Source: Chara braunii (Eukaryota > Streptophyta > Charophyceae > Charales > Characeae). From it: 37,530 bases of DNA. A model generated the notes under the pieces. It did no database searches, was not told where the DNA came from, and saw nothing but the letters and a program-made list of their open reading frames with translations. Shown in pieces: positions 1-9,924 of the stretch. Numbering within the stretch: the stretch's first letter is position 1; each line of letters starts with the position of its first letter. A program made the position numbers and the translations under genes. Location: contig BFEA01000496.1 of assembly GCA_003427395.1 (NCBI GenBank), positions 437,307 to 474,836 on the forward strand, written 5' to 3'.

Positions 1-347
1 CCTGCGGGGCCTTTCAACCAACAAGTACCCTTGCGGGTCACACACACACTCAACCGACAAGCACTCAGACAGGCATGCAAACCAGCAGGCACGCACACAC
101 ACACAGACATGGAAATCACAGCAGAATGCGGGAATTTCAGCAAGGCATTCATTCCAGCAGCAAATCCTAGAAATCAGCAGTGTTCTCAGTCTGTGTTTTT
201 GGTGGATCATTACACTACCCCACATTTTGTGTCTCCGCCTTCCTCTTTTTTCTTTTTTTGATCAGTGGGGATGTTGGAAAACGTCAGTGCCTGAGAGGCA
301 CACGAAGGGGAGAGCTGAAAGAAAAACTAAAAGGGGAAGTGTGTAAA

Positions 348-425
348 AGCCCGCGCCCCCCCCCCCAAAAAAAAAGAAAAAAAAGAAAAGAAAAGAAAAA
401 AGGAAAAAAGAAAGAAAAGCACAGA
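348..425. repeat. Poly-C followed by purine-rich low-complexity tract
   Basis: A run of about a dozen C is followed by A/G-only sequence made of short AAAAG-type units. No coding signal is visible. The segment 1-347 before it has a short CA-rich stretch near 90-105 and nothing else I recognise. Confidence 0.85.
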
Positions 426-444
426 AAATGGTAAAGAGAACGGT

Positions 445-520
445 GGAGTGTGCCTTATGCTGTCTCTCCTTTTCTTCATTTGTTCCGCAAAGTGTGCTGT
501 CGTCGTTCAGAGATAGGGGA
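445..520 (+). repeat. Dispersed repeat, copy 1 (second copy at 6,434-6,510)
   Basis: This stretch and 6,434-6,510 share an AGTGTGCC start, a CT-rich run, the segment CTTCATTTGTTCYGCAAAG and a trailing GATAG. The similarity is clear by eye but interrupted by small differences. The family is unknown. Confidence 0.55.
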
Positions 521-545
521 GATTAGGCCTGGCTGCACTACTCAC

Positions 546-598
546 CAAATGTGCAAAATGAGAACGAATCTTCCGCTACAATATGGGAAGATACACGG
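546..598 (+). repeat. Dispersed short hairpin repeat (ATCTTCC / GGAAGAT), copy 1
   Basis: The segment contains GAGAACGAATCTTCCGCTA followed by GGGAAGATAC, so ATCTTCC and GGAAGAT can pair over a loop of about 11 bases. Recognisable relatives lie at 13,234-13,285 and 21,177-21,227, with weaker ones near 20,505, 30,277 and 30,341. The last four are inside the long repeats A and B, so this copy may be a detached fragment of that family. Confidence 0.55.
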
Positions 599-787
599 CC
601 ATATTTTGCTGTCTTTTATGCATGTGGTGAGTAGTGGAGCGAGGCCCAATCTACAGTCATATATGTATGAACGAAAAGAGCGCACATTGCAAAACAACGC
701 GGTGAAAACACAAAAGGGCCAAGTACGTTGATGTCATGTTTGAGTATAAAATGAGAAGAAGAAAAAACACGCGCCGGCAAAGAGAAC

Positions 788-914
788 AGGCCCGGAGTTC
801 GAAAAGGCAATGAAAGTACCAATGGCCGAAAAGGCAATGAAAGTACCAACGGCCGAAAAGGCAATGACACGCGGGCCCGAGTTCGAAAAGGCAATGAAAG
901 TACCAACGGCCACG
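788..914 (+). repeat. Tandem repeat, about 25 bp, with GAAAAGGCAATGAAAGTACC unit
   Basis: Four imperfect units carry the core GAAAAGGCAATGA, three of them continuing into AAGTACCAA(T/C)GGCC. The first and last are preceded by a GAGTTC variant. Peptides on the opposite strand here are simple repeat shadows. Confidence 0.85.
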
Positions 915-949
915 GTGTCACACCAGTTCAACCGTTAAGCCGCTACCTT

Positions 950-1050
950 CTTCCCCCCCGAATACAACGTACGGTCATTATAGCTGTATCTAGACTGAAA
1001 GATGCCTCAAATACAGCTATATAATGATCGTACGTTGTATTTGGGGGAAG
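950..1050. mobile_element. MITE-like inverted-repeat element, copy 1
   Basis: Two arms of about 40 bp (950-989 and 1,010-1,050) are inverted copies of each other around a loop of about 20 bases. The arm begins CTTCCCCC and contains TACGGTCATTATAGCTGTAT. The right arm has one extra TA and a G-to-A change. There is no coding capacity. It is one of three copies within 1.1 kb, which supports a small non-autonomous palindromic element. A transposase family cannot be assigned because no target duplication is clear. Confidence 0.75.
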
Positions 1051-1171
1051 GCCAAAAAAAAATAAAAATAAAATAAAATTGTGCAAGCTCAGCTCAGGTA
1101 ACTGAAGAACGAAATTATTCCTCCAAAAACACATGGAAAAATAAAAATATCCCACCTCATCACCAGTACCG

Positions 1172-1283
1172 TCTTCACCTGGATACAATGTATGGTCACT
1201 ATTGCTGCATCTAGACTCAAAGTTGCCCAATATACAGCTATAATGACCATGCATTCTATTCTATTCTATTCGGTGAGGACGGT
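1172..1283. mobile_element. MITE-like inverted-repeat element, copy 2 (diverged)
   Basis: This is the same element as at 950-1,050, but diverged. The left arm reads ATACAATGTATGGTCACTAT and the right arm contains TACAGCTATAATGACCATGC. The right arm is lengthened by a short run of CTATT units near 1,255-1,271. It appears older than the other two copies. The loop keeps the CTAGACT(C/G)AAAG motif seen in copy 1. Confidence 0.7.
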
Positions 1284-1880
1284 GGTGTTTCCTGGAACAT
1301 CAGTGTCCGTTACTTTTGACGGGTTCTGTGAAATGCTCACCGTGCTCATATCACTGTCCTGCGCGGCCCATAAGGCCTACCTGCAGGAAGTATGCGGCTG
1401 GTTGTAGGCCCTGGGTCCTGGGTCGGTGAGGACAAGGCCCAGTCGGCCCAGGTAGAGACCCCACGAAACACTGCTTGGGCCCCCATAGGTTTCGGCAGAA
1501 ACCAGGGAACTTCCAGTGGGGGGCAGTGTGCCTACCGGCCCAAGAAAGACCTCGCCACTGTATTTAAACCACCAGTACCTTTCCCCGCTTGAAAAGCAAA
1601 TATGTGGCGCCCTAACGTCTCCAACTTTCGGGGTTAGGGGTACCGGACCAATATGGGGCCGGTACCTTCGTGATTCTTTCCTTAGGCCTGGACTCAGGAA
1701 ATTCCTTGGCCTACCAGAAGTTCTAATTCGTCTTCATCGGCCTTCCTGCCGGGTACTACCTACTCTTGGCCGCCTTCAGCCCAGCTACCCAGCCCAGTAC
1801 CTGCTGGACAGGCCACAATGACGGCACCAAGGGAACCAGGCCCGAGGGGCCGAACCAATAATGCAGGCCAACACACCTAC

Positions 1881-1979
1881 CTTCTTCCACTGAATACACC
1901 GTACGGTCATTATAGCTGTATTTAGACTGAAAATTACCCCAGATACAGCTATAATGACCGTACGTTGTATTCGGAGGAC
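1881..1979. mobile_element. MITE-like inverted-repeat element, copy 3 (best preserved)
   Basis: The arms at 1,881-1,922 and 1,942-1,979 pair through the core TACGGTCATTATAGCTGTAT. The loop carries TTTAGACTGAAAATTACCCC, similar to copy 1. It is preceded by CTACC like the others. Between copies 2 and 3 (1,284-1,880) I see GGCC-rich sequence with no gene. From 1,980 to 2,720 I see no gene or repeat. Confidence 0.75.
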
Positions 1980-2721
1980 GAACACACACGCTCAGAACTC
2001 AGAAGACAACATCCACGAACACAGATAACAGCGCCCGGGATCCCAGAAACAAACTCAGGCATCAGAAAACTCAGCAGACACGCGGAACAGCTGCAAAACT
2101 CACAGAAAGCAGAAATCTCAGCCTGCAATTTTGCGGTTCGTTACCACCAGTTCCTGTCAATCTATGTGAACCTGGTTTATGAAAGGCGACCAGTATCCCT
2201 GTCGATATCATCCGCATTGGTCATGCTGTTTGTACACTTGTGCATTTGGCCTCAGTCAGGAGCATATTCTTCATGAGGAAGGTCGCTCCTTTGGCTGCTT
2301 GCCTGTATGTTCGCTTGCTAAGTACTTAAATTACTTACCGCTTCCCCTTCGCTTTCCTTATCTGCAGTCACCTTTCTTTTTTGGGATTGATAGATGGGCC
2401 ATTGCTGAAGGCCAAGCATGACAAGGGTGGCTGACTGAGAGTTCGTAATGACTCGGTGAACTCCACACTTTGCTGGTTTGTTTGTCTTTGTTATTGGCAT
2501 ACTGCCTGTTTCACGTTGTGTTTGAGTTTCTCCCCTACAAGGTGTTTGCTTTCCGTCCACTTCGTTCAGTCGAGGTCATCTGCATTTCGCTCTTGGACAT
2601 AGTGAAAAGCTGTGGATTGCTTTAGTTCCAACACGCATTCGCAATGGAAGATTGTACGGCTGATCGCCTTGCTGAGCAGTGAACACTGCATGACTTCCCC
2701 TCGCAAGAGGAGACAACAGGC

Positions 2722-2742
2722 GGGAGGGAGGGGAGGGGAGGG
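2722..2742 (+). promoter_or_regulatory. Potential G-quadruplex just upstream of the fucosyltransferase start
   Basis: Five runs of three or four G are separated by single A residues, a classical quadruplex pattern, about 75 bases before the start codon. It probably lies in the 5' UTR or core promoter. No TATA box or transcription start can be fixed from sequence alone. Confidence 0.5.
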
Positions 2743-2807
2743 AAGGAGGGCAGACCACCAGCTCCACCAGCTCCAGTAGGAACCAGTTCGCACTCGTTGT
2801 CGCGTAC

Positions 2808-2834
2808 ATGTCGCCATGCCTCGGCCACTTTTAA
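2808..2834 (+). promoter_or_regulatory. Overlapping 8-codon upstream ORF before the fucosyltransferase start
   Basis: An ATG at 2,808 opens an eight-codon frame ending TAA at 2,832-2,834. It begins eight bases before the main ATG (2,816), is in another frame and overlaps it. Scanning ribosomes would meet it first if the transcript starts upstream, so it could lower translation of the enzyme. This is inferred from sequence only. Confidence 0.5.
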
Positions 2835-4531
2835 GCTCGCGGGCAGCCTCCCACTCGGCGGGCCGTCCGGGGTATTTGCTTCAACATCGTTGGACAGCCA
2901 TATTCATTTTTGTCATTTTGTATGTCTGTTCGCTCCTTGCCTTCCGCCCTGACTTGGTCGACATCGGCAAGTCTGACACCCCTCGTCAAACTACACATCC
3001 TTTCGAATCCAACTCTAGAAAAGACAAAACGTTACAGCATGGGCGTAGTGACAAGGAGGAGACCTCCGCTTCTGATCGTGGCTTGCGAAGACAAGGAGTT
3101 GAAGATGATCCACTCTACATGGGGGATGGGAAGCTCCTCAGAGGGGTGGGACCGCAAGATCGAGGTGTCGCCGAGGGGGCCCCCAATGCCATGAAAGACA
3201 CAGGAAACTGGTCTGCTCGTGTCCCAGAGGTCCCTGCAGGCACAATGTGCGAGGCGTGGCTGACGGAAAAAGACAGGTTCAAGTACGGTCGGGATTTCTC
3301 TGTGAATCCCATCAGAGTTGGATCTTTACAACAGAAAGTCTGGGAACAATGTTCTGTCGGGTGTGTTTTCTCCCCAACGACGGAAGCTGTGGATGGCAAC
3401 CTGATCGATGGACGTGGTGCTTCTGATCTGCGTATTGTAAGGACAATGGAGAGTGAAACAAATTACCCAATGTACAATGTAGATGCTGCGCATTCCGCGG
3501 GGTTTTCGGTGGTAATGACCACCAACCTGAATTCTGATGTTCCAGTAGGCTATTTCTCCTGGGCGGAGTACGATATAATGACACCACCTCAGGTGAAGGA
3601 CAGTCCATCGGCAGCGGTTGCCTTCATATCAAATTGTGCGGCGAGGACATTCAGGCTGGCAGCAATTGAGCACTTCCAGTCATTGGGTGTCGGTGTGGAT
3701 TCGTATGGTGGATGCAAAAGAAATAAGCCTGCGGGGGCAGACAAACAAAAGACCTTGCCGCACTACAAGTTTTGTCTTGCTTTCGAGAATTCCATGGAGG
3801 AGGATTATGTGACCGAAAAGTACTTCCAGTGTTTGGTTGCCGGCTCCGTGCCTGTCGTCATAGGTGCACCGAATATTGACGACTTCGAACCTGCACCGGG
3901 CTCTCATCTCCGCATCGCGTCAGAAAGCGACATGGATGCTGTGGCGCAGAGGATCACACAGTTGATGGTGAACGAGGAAGAGTATGAACGAATGCTGCGC
4001 TGGAAACGCGAAGGTCCCAGTGACAAATTCCTAGCGCTCGTGGACATGGCAGCCGTGCATTCGTCCTGCAGACTGTGTATCTTTCTGGCAACTAGATTTC
4101 GGGAGCAAGAAGAGAAGGATGCGGCATCGCAATGGGTGAGTGGACAGGGCGGCGCTTCCGACGGACGACCATGTAGGTGTCGTGAGAGAACTGAGTCTGG
4201 CGAAGAGGTGACCGTTTACCATCTGTATGTGCGTGAAAGAGGACGCTTCGAGTTTGAGAGTGTTTTCCTGCGGTCGGGGGCACTGACCGAACAGGCGTTA
4301 AAGGTGGCAGTGCTTCGAGTCTTCACCGCAAAGGGTCACGTGCCAGTCTGGAAGAACGAGAGACCACCAATATTGGCTCGCTCCAACGTTCTGAGAGTAT
4401 ATAGCATTTACCCTGTATGGGCAACACAGCGGGCTGCTCTGTATGGAGCTGCAGCCTTGAGAACAGACGAGCAAGTAGCTGCGTTTGTTCACAATAAACC
4501 CTGTGGAAAATTGGAAGTCATATTTGTCTAA
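2816..4531 (+). CDS. FUT11: Core alpha-1,3-fucosyltransferase, GT10 family, plant FUT11/FucTA type
   Basis: Transfers fucose from GDP-fucose in alpha-1,3 linkage to the innermost GlcNAc of N-glycans in the Golgi. The 571 residues show a type II topology: a short basic N-terminus, one membrane segment at about residues 26-43, a variable stem with an NWS glycosylation site, then the catalytic domain. Family hallmarks are visible: SDVPVGYFSWAEYDIM, the block at 316-350 containing HYKFCLAFENS, EEDYVTEK and VAGSVPVVIGAPNI, the CxxC at 418-421 (SSCRLCIF), VYHLYVRERGRF and an FV C-terminus. I recall Arabidopsis FUT11 at about 500 residues, so this one is full length with a longer stem. The start is the first ATG after an in-frame TAG at 2,777. 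No intron interrupts it. It is the only intact recognisable gene here. FUT11 versus FUT12 cannot be separated by eye. Confidence 0.93.
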   Translation: MPRPLLSSRAASHSAGRPGYLLQHRWTAIFIFVILYVCSLLAFRPDLVDIGKSDTPRQTTHPFESNSRKDKTLQHGRSDKEETSASDRGLRRQGVEDDPLYMGDGKLLRGVGPQDRGVAEGAPNAMKDTGNWSARVPEVPAGTMCEAWLTEKDRFKYGRDFSVNPIRVGSLQQKVWEQCSVGCVFSPTTEAVDGNLIDGRGASDLRIVRTMESETNYPMYNVDAAHSAGFSVVMTTNLNSDVPVGYFSWAEYDIMTPPQVKDSPSAAVAFISNCAARTFRLAAIEHFQSLGVGVDSYGGCKRNKPAGADKQKTLPHYKFCLAFENSMEEDYVTEKYFQCLVAGSVPVVIGAPNIDDFEPAPGSHLRIASESDMDAVAQRITQLMVNEEEYERMLRWKREGPSDKFLALVDMAAVHSSCRLCIFLATRFREQEEKDAASQWVSGQGGASDGRPCRCRERTESGEEVTVYHLYVRERGRFEFESVFLRSGALTEQALKVAVLRVFTAKGHVPVWKNERPPILARSNVLRVYSIYPVWATQRAALYGAAALRTDEQVAAFVHNKPCGKLEVIFV

Positions 4532-4985
4532 ACCCTGTTTTCAGTAGGACCAGTAGGTATATTGTATTAGCCATGAGTTGGTGATTCATCTGGTAGCCTG
4601 TAGCTATTATGTAGGTGAATTCTGACGCAGAAAATTTTAGGCTCCCTGTCTTTCTATCATGCTCATCTACTAGTTGGTGAATTGGGTTCATAAATTTTCA
4701 GTTCTAAGCATTAAAAAAAATAATAATAACAAAAAAATCCGTCTGTTATGGTTATTCCAGATGCGGAACTGGAAACTTTGGGATCCAGACCTGGGCTCAG
4801 GTATGGGTACCATTCAGACGACCCGATTCATTCCAACCATGGGGCTGCCCAATTTATTTTCAAGAAATTTCTGGTTTTTCGTTGCCATGAGTTGGCTATG
4901 GGTTTCAAAATGATGATCACAGGCCAGAAGTTTTTTTGCGTAACTGTGTATTGCTATGACACTCGACATTCTTTTAGTCTCCATA

Positions 4986-5035
4986 ATTTATTTCTAATTA
5001 TTTCTAATTATTTCTAATTATTTCTAATTATTTCT
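4986..5035 (+). repeat. 10-bp tandem repeat (TTTCTAATTA)n
   Basis: At least four near-perfect 10-bp units are present. The interval 4,532-4,985 after the fucosyltransferase holds its presumed 3' UTR, an A-rich tract at 4,711-4,737 and no gene I can see. Confidence 0.9.
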
Positions 5036-5354
5036 TTATAAGTTGGAATGTCGAAAAAACATTATGTGTGTGAGAGCCTGAGAGGTGCAGTGAACAGAGA
5101 AAATAGCCCAAAGAAAGAAAGAAAACATTTAAAGAAAGGATTGTCCTTTCTGATGTCCGTTAAAATTTGACCGGTACTCAGTGCAAGGAAAATAAGCAAC
5201 AGCGAGATGACAAATTCCAGATTACACCATCACATTGAAAACCAGATAGTCACACTGTGTCCAGAGAGCAGCATTGCACCAATAATACACCAATGGAGGT
5301 TCGTAGAACTGAAAACCAATGTCAAGGAGAGCTTTCTCTCTCCGCCACAACACA

Positions 5355-5516
5355 AGAGTCCAGTCCCTTCACACTCCTACTTGACGCTCAGCGCCCAGCC
5401 TACTCCTACACAGCTACGATCAGCCTACCAATAGACAATGCAACTGTAGACATCAGCGGCAACCCGAAGATGTCGCCCAAACGCAGACCATCGCCAATAC
5501 AAGGTACGTGCCCTCA
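5355..5516 (+). repeat. Fragment of the long LTR-like repeat (matches copy B 29,850-30,012)
   Basis: Three blocks match copy B in order and orientation: CTCCTACTTGACGCTCAGC (B has one base different), a CATCAGCG block, and GACCATCGCC(..)ACAAGGTACGTGCCCT against GACCATCACC(..)ACCAGGTGAGTGCCCC. Spacing is nearly the same in both. This is a detached piece of the family outside the three main copies. An open frame runs through here into the ATC repeat, but the homology suggests repeat rather than gene. Confidence 0.6.

Positions 5517-5556
<40 letters not shown>
5517..5556 (+). repeat. (ATC)n microsatellite
   Basis: About thirteen CAT/ATC units. It directly follows the LTR-like fragment. From 5,557 to 6,192 the sequence is GC-richer but shows no recognisable gene. 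Confidence 0.97.
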
Positions 5557-5558
<2 letters not shown>

Positions 5559-6192
5559 TCGCCCTTCCCTGACTTTACACCCACGTCTTCCTCCCTTACA
5601 CCCGAAGACCACTCATGTGCCTCACTGTAGTCCAAGCCCACCAGCTATGGTGGCTGGGCTATGGCGCTGCCCTCAGCAGCGCCCTGCTTCCCTGCACGAC
5701 CGCACGTGCTGCACCTCGCCTCTCAGCGCCAGCAGCAGCCCACGAGCAATTGCTCCAGCAGCGCTGCCGATAGCATGCGAGAGTCTGAGCGAGCGGAGAG
5801 TGGCGAGCTCTCTCCTATATGGAAAGAGCCTGCCTGCTTCGCAGCCTGGCAGGGCTTGGCCTGGGCCCAGAAGCTTTCGGTAGGCCCCAGGATGCTGCAT
5901 GCTACTTCGCAGCTACTGGGCCTCTGTTGGTTGGGCCTCCCAACTGTCAGTGTATGGGGCTGCGTTTCTCGTCCAGGGCCTGCACGCGTTGGAAAGGCAC
6001 AGAAGGCCGTGGAAATGTCTTGGTTGCTCGGCCTGTGTTTCTCGCAACCAACTGGTGCGTCACAACTGCCTGTACCCCAAATATGAAATTGACAGTCAAA
6101 GGCCTCTTGTCAAATGTTAGGCCCGCCTTCACTTAGGGCGGGCACAACTGTAACCGGGGCCCCTTAGGCCTGCCGAGGACCCAGATCCTCGC

Positions 6193-6259
6193 AGCAGAAG
6201 ATTGGCACGGCCCCTGTGCAAGGACGACATACACAAGTCGAGAAACGCTCCAACTTTTT
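6193..6259 (+). pseudogene. U6 snRNA pseudogene, 3' half only
   Basis: The stretch AGAAGATTGGCACGGCCCCT, then GCAAGGACGACATACACAAG and TCGAGAAACGCTCCAACTTTTT, follows the 3' half of plant U6 snRNA with scattered changes and ends in the expected T run. The 5' half, including the ACAGAGA box, is absent or unrecognisable. U6 is the catalytic-core RNA of the spliceosome; without its 5' half this copy cannot function. A fragment with the complementary half lies at 22,041-22,103. Confidence 0.8.
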
Positions 6260-6296
6260 AAGCAAGAAGAAACTTGAAGAAAGAGAGAAAAAGAAT

Positions 6297-6382
6297 GGTC
6301 TGGATCTGTCCAGATGGTCCGGTGTCCGGGTCCGCAGTAGCCATGGCCCGGACATGATCATCCGGACCATCCGGACCGATTC
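6297..6382. repeat. Imperfect inverted repeat rich in GGTCCGG / CCGGACC
   Basis: The left half carries GGTCTGGAT, GATGGTCCGG and GTCCGGG. The right half carries CCCGGACATG, CATCCGGACC and ATCCGGACC. They can fold on each other around the GTCCGCAGTAGCCATGG segment. It lies about 40 bases after the U6 pseudogene. It may be a small palindromic element; no target duplication is obvious. Confidence 0.55.
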
Positions 6383-6433
6383 AAAAAGCAAACGAACAAA
6401 TAAACAAAGAACTGTTTAGGAAGGCAAAAAGAA

Positions 6434-6510
6434 TGGTTCAGTGTGCCTCAGTCTTTCCTCTCTTCTCTTCTCTTCATTTGTTCTGCAAAGCGAGCTCTTT
6501 TAGTTGATAG
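6434..6510 (+). repeat. Dispersed repeat, copy 2 (first copy at 445-520)
   Basis: Shares AGTGTGCCT, a CTCTTCT-rich run and CTTCATTTGTTCTGCAAAG with 445-520. No function is visible. Confidence 0.55.
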
Positions 6511-6688
6511 ATACGTGACAATATATATTTGAATTCATCACAACAGGTCCATATGGATGGCGGTATTTAGACGTAGACATCCGGATTTACCAGATAGCAG
6601 ATGCTTGTCTGGAAGTGCAGTTTGCAGCAATGTTTTTTCCTTTCTTGAATGAGAGCAGCAGCAGATGTGTCCAGTTTCACTTCTGCAT

Positions 6689-6868
6689 CGCATCCGACCT
6701 GTAGATTGCATGTCTGCATATGGGCCACGCGTTGCGTGTTTGCCGGACGTGGTGGCCAGATGAAAAAGAAGAAAAAGAAAGGGTTCTCCTTCCCCTATCC
6801 CTCTCCTATAGACGGATGCGTCAGGTACGTGTCTGTGTCCGCATCCAGTCCGCAGATTGCATGTCTGC
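6689..6868 (+). repeat. Pair of about 30-bp direct repeats
   Basis: 6,689-6,718 and 6,840-6,868 both read CGCATCC, a short variable part, then AGATTGCATGTCTGC. The 120 bases between are low-complexity purine and C-rich sequence. The surrounding 6,869-8,538 shows no gene I can support. A GGACGTGG-type set of short repeats lies at 7,037-7,084. Confidence 0.75.
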
Positions 6869-8538
6869 TGGACATCAAGGTCAAACGAGAAAAAAACTAT
6901 CCCCCCCCAAACCCATCCCTCCAGCTCTGAGGAAATGTCCCTGGCCATCCCCTCGGCCCCCTTTCCCTCCCTTTATCCATCCCGGCCTCCCTTAAACCCC
7001 CGCTCCCTGCCATGACCAGAGATTTGCATTTTGTTGTCCACGTCCACATTTCCAGGTGGACATGTCCACGTCCGTCTCCACTGTACTTCTGTTGAATGGT
7101 TGATTATGTGGACAGTACGCATCGCTGCTATGGTCATGATAGCTACCATCCCCAGCTAAATGGACTCAACAAGGCTTTGAACGAGTGCTCGCCAGCACAG
7201 CACGTTGCAGTGCACTACCACCCTTTTCCTCCATTTTGTGTTTTCCTGCCGTGAGGGAACTGTGTCCTTAAGCTAACAGTGCTTCCATGCACGAGCGGCG
7301 CCACAAGCACGCCTGGACCGGGTAACTACCCAATAGCCCCTGTGGAGGGGTACTGACTTGGCAGGTATCAGGGAGGGGACCCAAACTGGTAAGCCCTGTG
7401 TGCTCGAAGTCCAGACTTCGGCCTACAGACAGGACAGAAGGACACAGGCCGAGGCAGAGAGCAGATTGGGAAGCAGGCACTGTTTGGCAATGGCGCCAGC
7501 GGAGAGCAAGTAGCCAGTGCCCTGGCATAGCAGCGTTAACGGTGCAGAGCAGGCATGTGCACTCACCATAGATGGAAGGGAGGCAATGCAGTACAGGAGA
7601 AGGGTGCTGAGGTGACAGATTGGGAAGAGTGGAAAGGCTATCGGGACAAGCAGATACTTACCTGGTGTACGACAGAAGCGTACCTGTGTGATCAGACTCT
7701 TCAGCGGCTTCGTGTGAGAGGAGAGAGGAGAGGATAGAGAGAGTGAGAGTGGGAGCTAGTAGGCTAGAGTAAATAGGATAGACTTGGAGAGCAGTGTAGA
7801 CTTTCACATCGTAGCGAAGGGCTACTATGCTGTTGTAGTGATTGGTGAAGGCTAGAAGAGGGCTTTCATTATCAAGAGATTTCAGTCCGGTGTGTTTTTC
7901 GCATTGGTGTGCTCTTGGCCTTGTCAATTCTACTTTTAGTTTGGTCTGCTCATGCATGGGCTTCCGTGAGTTCTTGCTGCTAGAAGTCTGTGTGTTCTCA
8001 CATTACGGTTTCTTGCATTTCAGTACGAGTGGTTTCCTCTGATACTCACCATCCCAGCTGGTGTCTAAGCTCGTCCAGCAGCGGTGGTCATCTTCTGACA
8101 GTGACTTGACTCTTTTGCCAAGCTAATTGTAGGGTTGATAGGCGGAAGTATCCCGGAATACGGGGCAAAAAGCGGTGAGAGTATCATGGTGTTTGGCGTT
8201 GGTTGAGGTGGTATGGGCGTTCTATTGTTGGTGCTTCCTCTGCGTTGACTGGTCCTCAAATGGTTACATCATAAACAGCTGGTGAGGCAATGTGTGCTTG
8301 AGGCAGCAACAAGTATCCCTAACCTTATCTACCCATCCATTAGTCTGCGCACTGTGAGGGATACCGTTTTCGCCGGGTGCCTATGGAAAGATAGGCATGG
8401 TGCAGGACTCAGCACACACAACATCACGCATCGAAGATGCAATGAGGGGGCATACATGGAAGAAAGATCCCTCATTGCCATGCGCACATGGGGAGAAGTA
8501 CCTCAAATGACAGAGGCGGGTAACGAGACAAATGTGGG

Positions 8539-8765
8539 AGGAGGAAGAAGAAGAAGAAGAGACTGCAACTCAGTGTATGAGCTGAATGACAATAGTCTCT
8601 TGCCAAGGAACCACAATAATCATCAGTTCAAATGTGGAGTCCGAGTCTAGGAGATGTACTCCCGAAATAGTAACCAAGTCTATTTATAGTTCTCTGTCTC
8701 TTTCACAAATAGAAGAGATGGATATGGAAGGTGGGGAGAGGAACGCGAAAGAAGGAAAAGGAGAA

Positions 8766-8797
<32 letters not shown>

Positions 8798-8801
8798 AGA
8801 A
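8539..8801 (+). repeat. Two (GAA)n microsatellites
   Basis: GAA/AAG runs occupy 8,539-8,561 and 8,761-8,801. An open frame on the plus strand translates the second as poly-Glu, but it continues antisense through decayed reverse transcriptase sequence, so it is not taken as a gene. 8,802-9,120 contains nothing I recognise. Confidence 0.9.
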
Positions 8802-9120
8802 TCCGCTCTCTCTTTCATGACCAGATACTGGCCAGGGAAAGATGAACTCTTGAGCTGCTGTGTGCTGTGGGTAGAAGGCCGGATCCCAACCGGTGCGAAA
8901 GACCTAAGTTGTGGCACTCAGGTAAGTGCTCAAACCATGCGGTGCTGCTGCCGACTTCCTCCCTCTACTCCCGTACTCGCCTCCTGCTCCACTATCGCTG
9001 ATACTATGTATTGCTTCTCCTTTAACAGCTGCTCGTGCACCATGATGTGGAGGTGTGCCCTGAACACCACCTCCCCAGCACTGAGCGCTGGCCTAGCTAT
9101 ATACCGCTGGGGCTACCGAA

Positions 9121-9924
9121 ATGATGATGACTTATCAGGTTTTGCAATCTTCAGGATTGGAAGGCGAAGCTCTTTTAACAACTGCTATGACGGCTTATCG
9201 AGATCTGCAATCTTCAAGATTGGATGGTGCATCGAAGCAGTATTCAGTTGCTTGAAAGCCCAATCACACTGCTTAGTCCAATCCCAAGGGAAGTCAAGGG
9301 GAGTAAGATCAGTCAAGGGGGTATTCATCCCCAAGAATGATCTATCCTCAGTCACAGACTGAGGTTGTGGCTAGTCCCTAATGGCGCCCACCTTCGCATC
9401 CTTCGGCCTCAGACTCTCCTCACATATCTCATGACCCAAGTACAAGATCCTAGTGCAACCAAAATCATTCCTCTCCATGCTAACCTTGACTTGTGCTTCC
9501 AGATGAGACATGTAAGTGCTCTCCGTACTACTCAAAGTCCTACTAAAGATAACTATATGGTCGAGCTGGGCGACTATAAATATATCTGATTAGTCATCGA
9601 ACATCCTATTCATGGCATGCTGGAACGTACCACACGCATAACAAAGCTCAAATGGCATCACCACAAACTCATACAAACCGTATCTGGTTTGAGATGCAGT
9701 CTTTTACTGATCCCAAGTCTTATCTGTATCTACTGGTACCTGGACTTCGTATCTATATTGCTGAAGTACTTACATACCTGGACCCTATCCAAGAGCTCGT
9801 TGATATGGGGTAGTGGTTCAACATTATGGACAGTGATGGCATTGAGGCCCCTATGGTCAATGCACATCCTCAAAGTACCCGGCTTCTTTGGCACAATGAA
9901 AACGGGTGCGCCGTAAGACGACAC
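9121..9924 (-). pseudogene. Ty3/gypsy reverse transcriptase and connection region, decayed
   Basis: Read on the minus strand, the fragment shows the ordered motifs of gypsy-type reverse transcriptase: YGAPVFIVPKKPGTLRMCID, HRGLNAITVHN, PLPHINELLDRVQVCKYFSN, then after a frameshift near 9,730 RYGLYEFVVMPFEL, FQHAMNRM, and LGHEICEESLRPKDAKVGAI, then PQPQSVTEDRSFLGM, TPLTDLT and HHPILKIADLDKP. The polymerase YxDD site has become QLDH (9,557-9,568). Stops interrupt the frame near 9,710, 9,591 and 9,370, and the segment between SFLGM and TPLTDL is deleted. The last block is partly duplicated. It copied element RNA into DNA when active; it is now dead. I found no RNase H or integrase beyond it. Confidence 0.9.

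Noticed and set aside
5257-5883. Open frame of 208 codons on the plus strand
   Set aside because: It runs through a fragment of the long LTR repeat and an (ATC)n tract giving poly-Ile; Ser/Pro-rich remainder without a domain.
8586-9362. Open frame of 258 codons on the plus strand
   Set aside because: It contains a poly-Glu microsatellite and its second half is exactly antisense to the decayed gypsy RT/connection sequence; no domain is recognisable.
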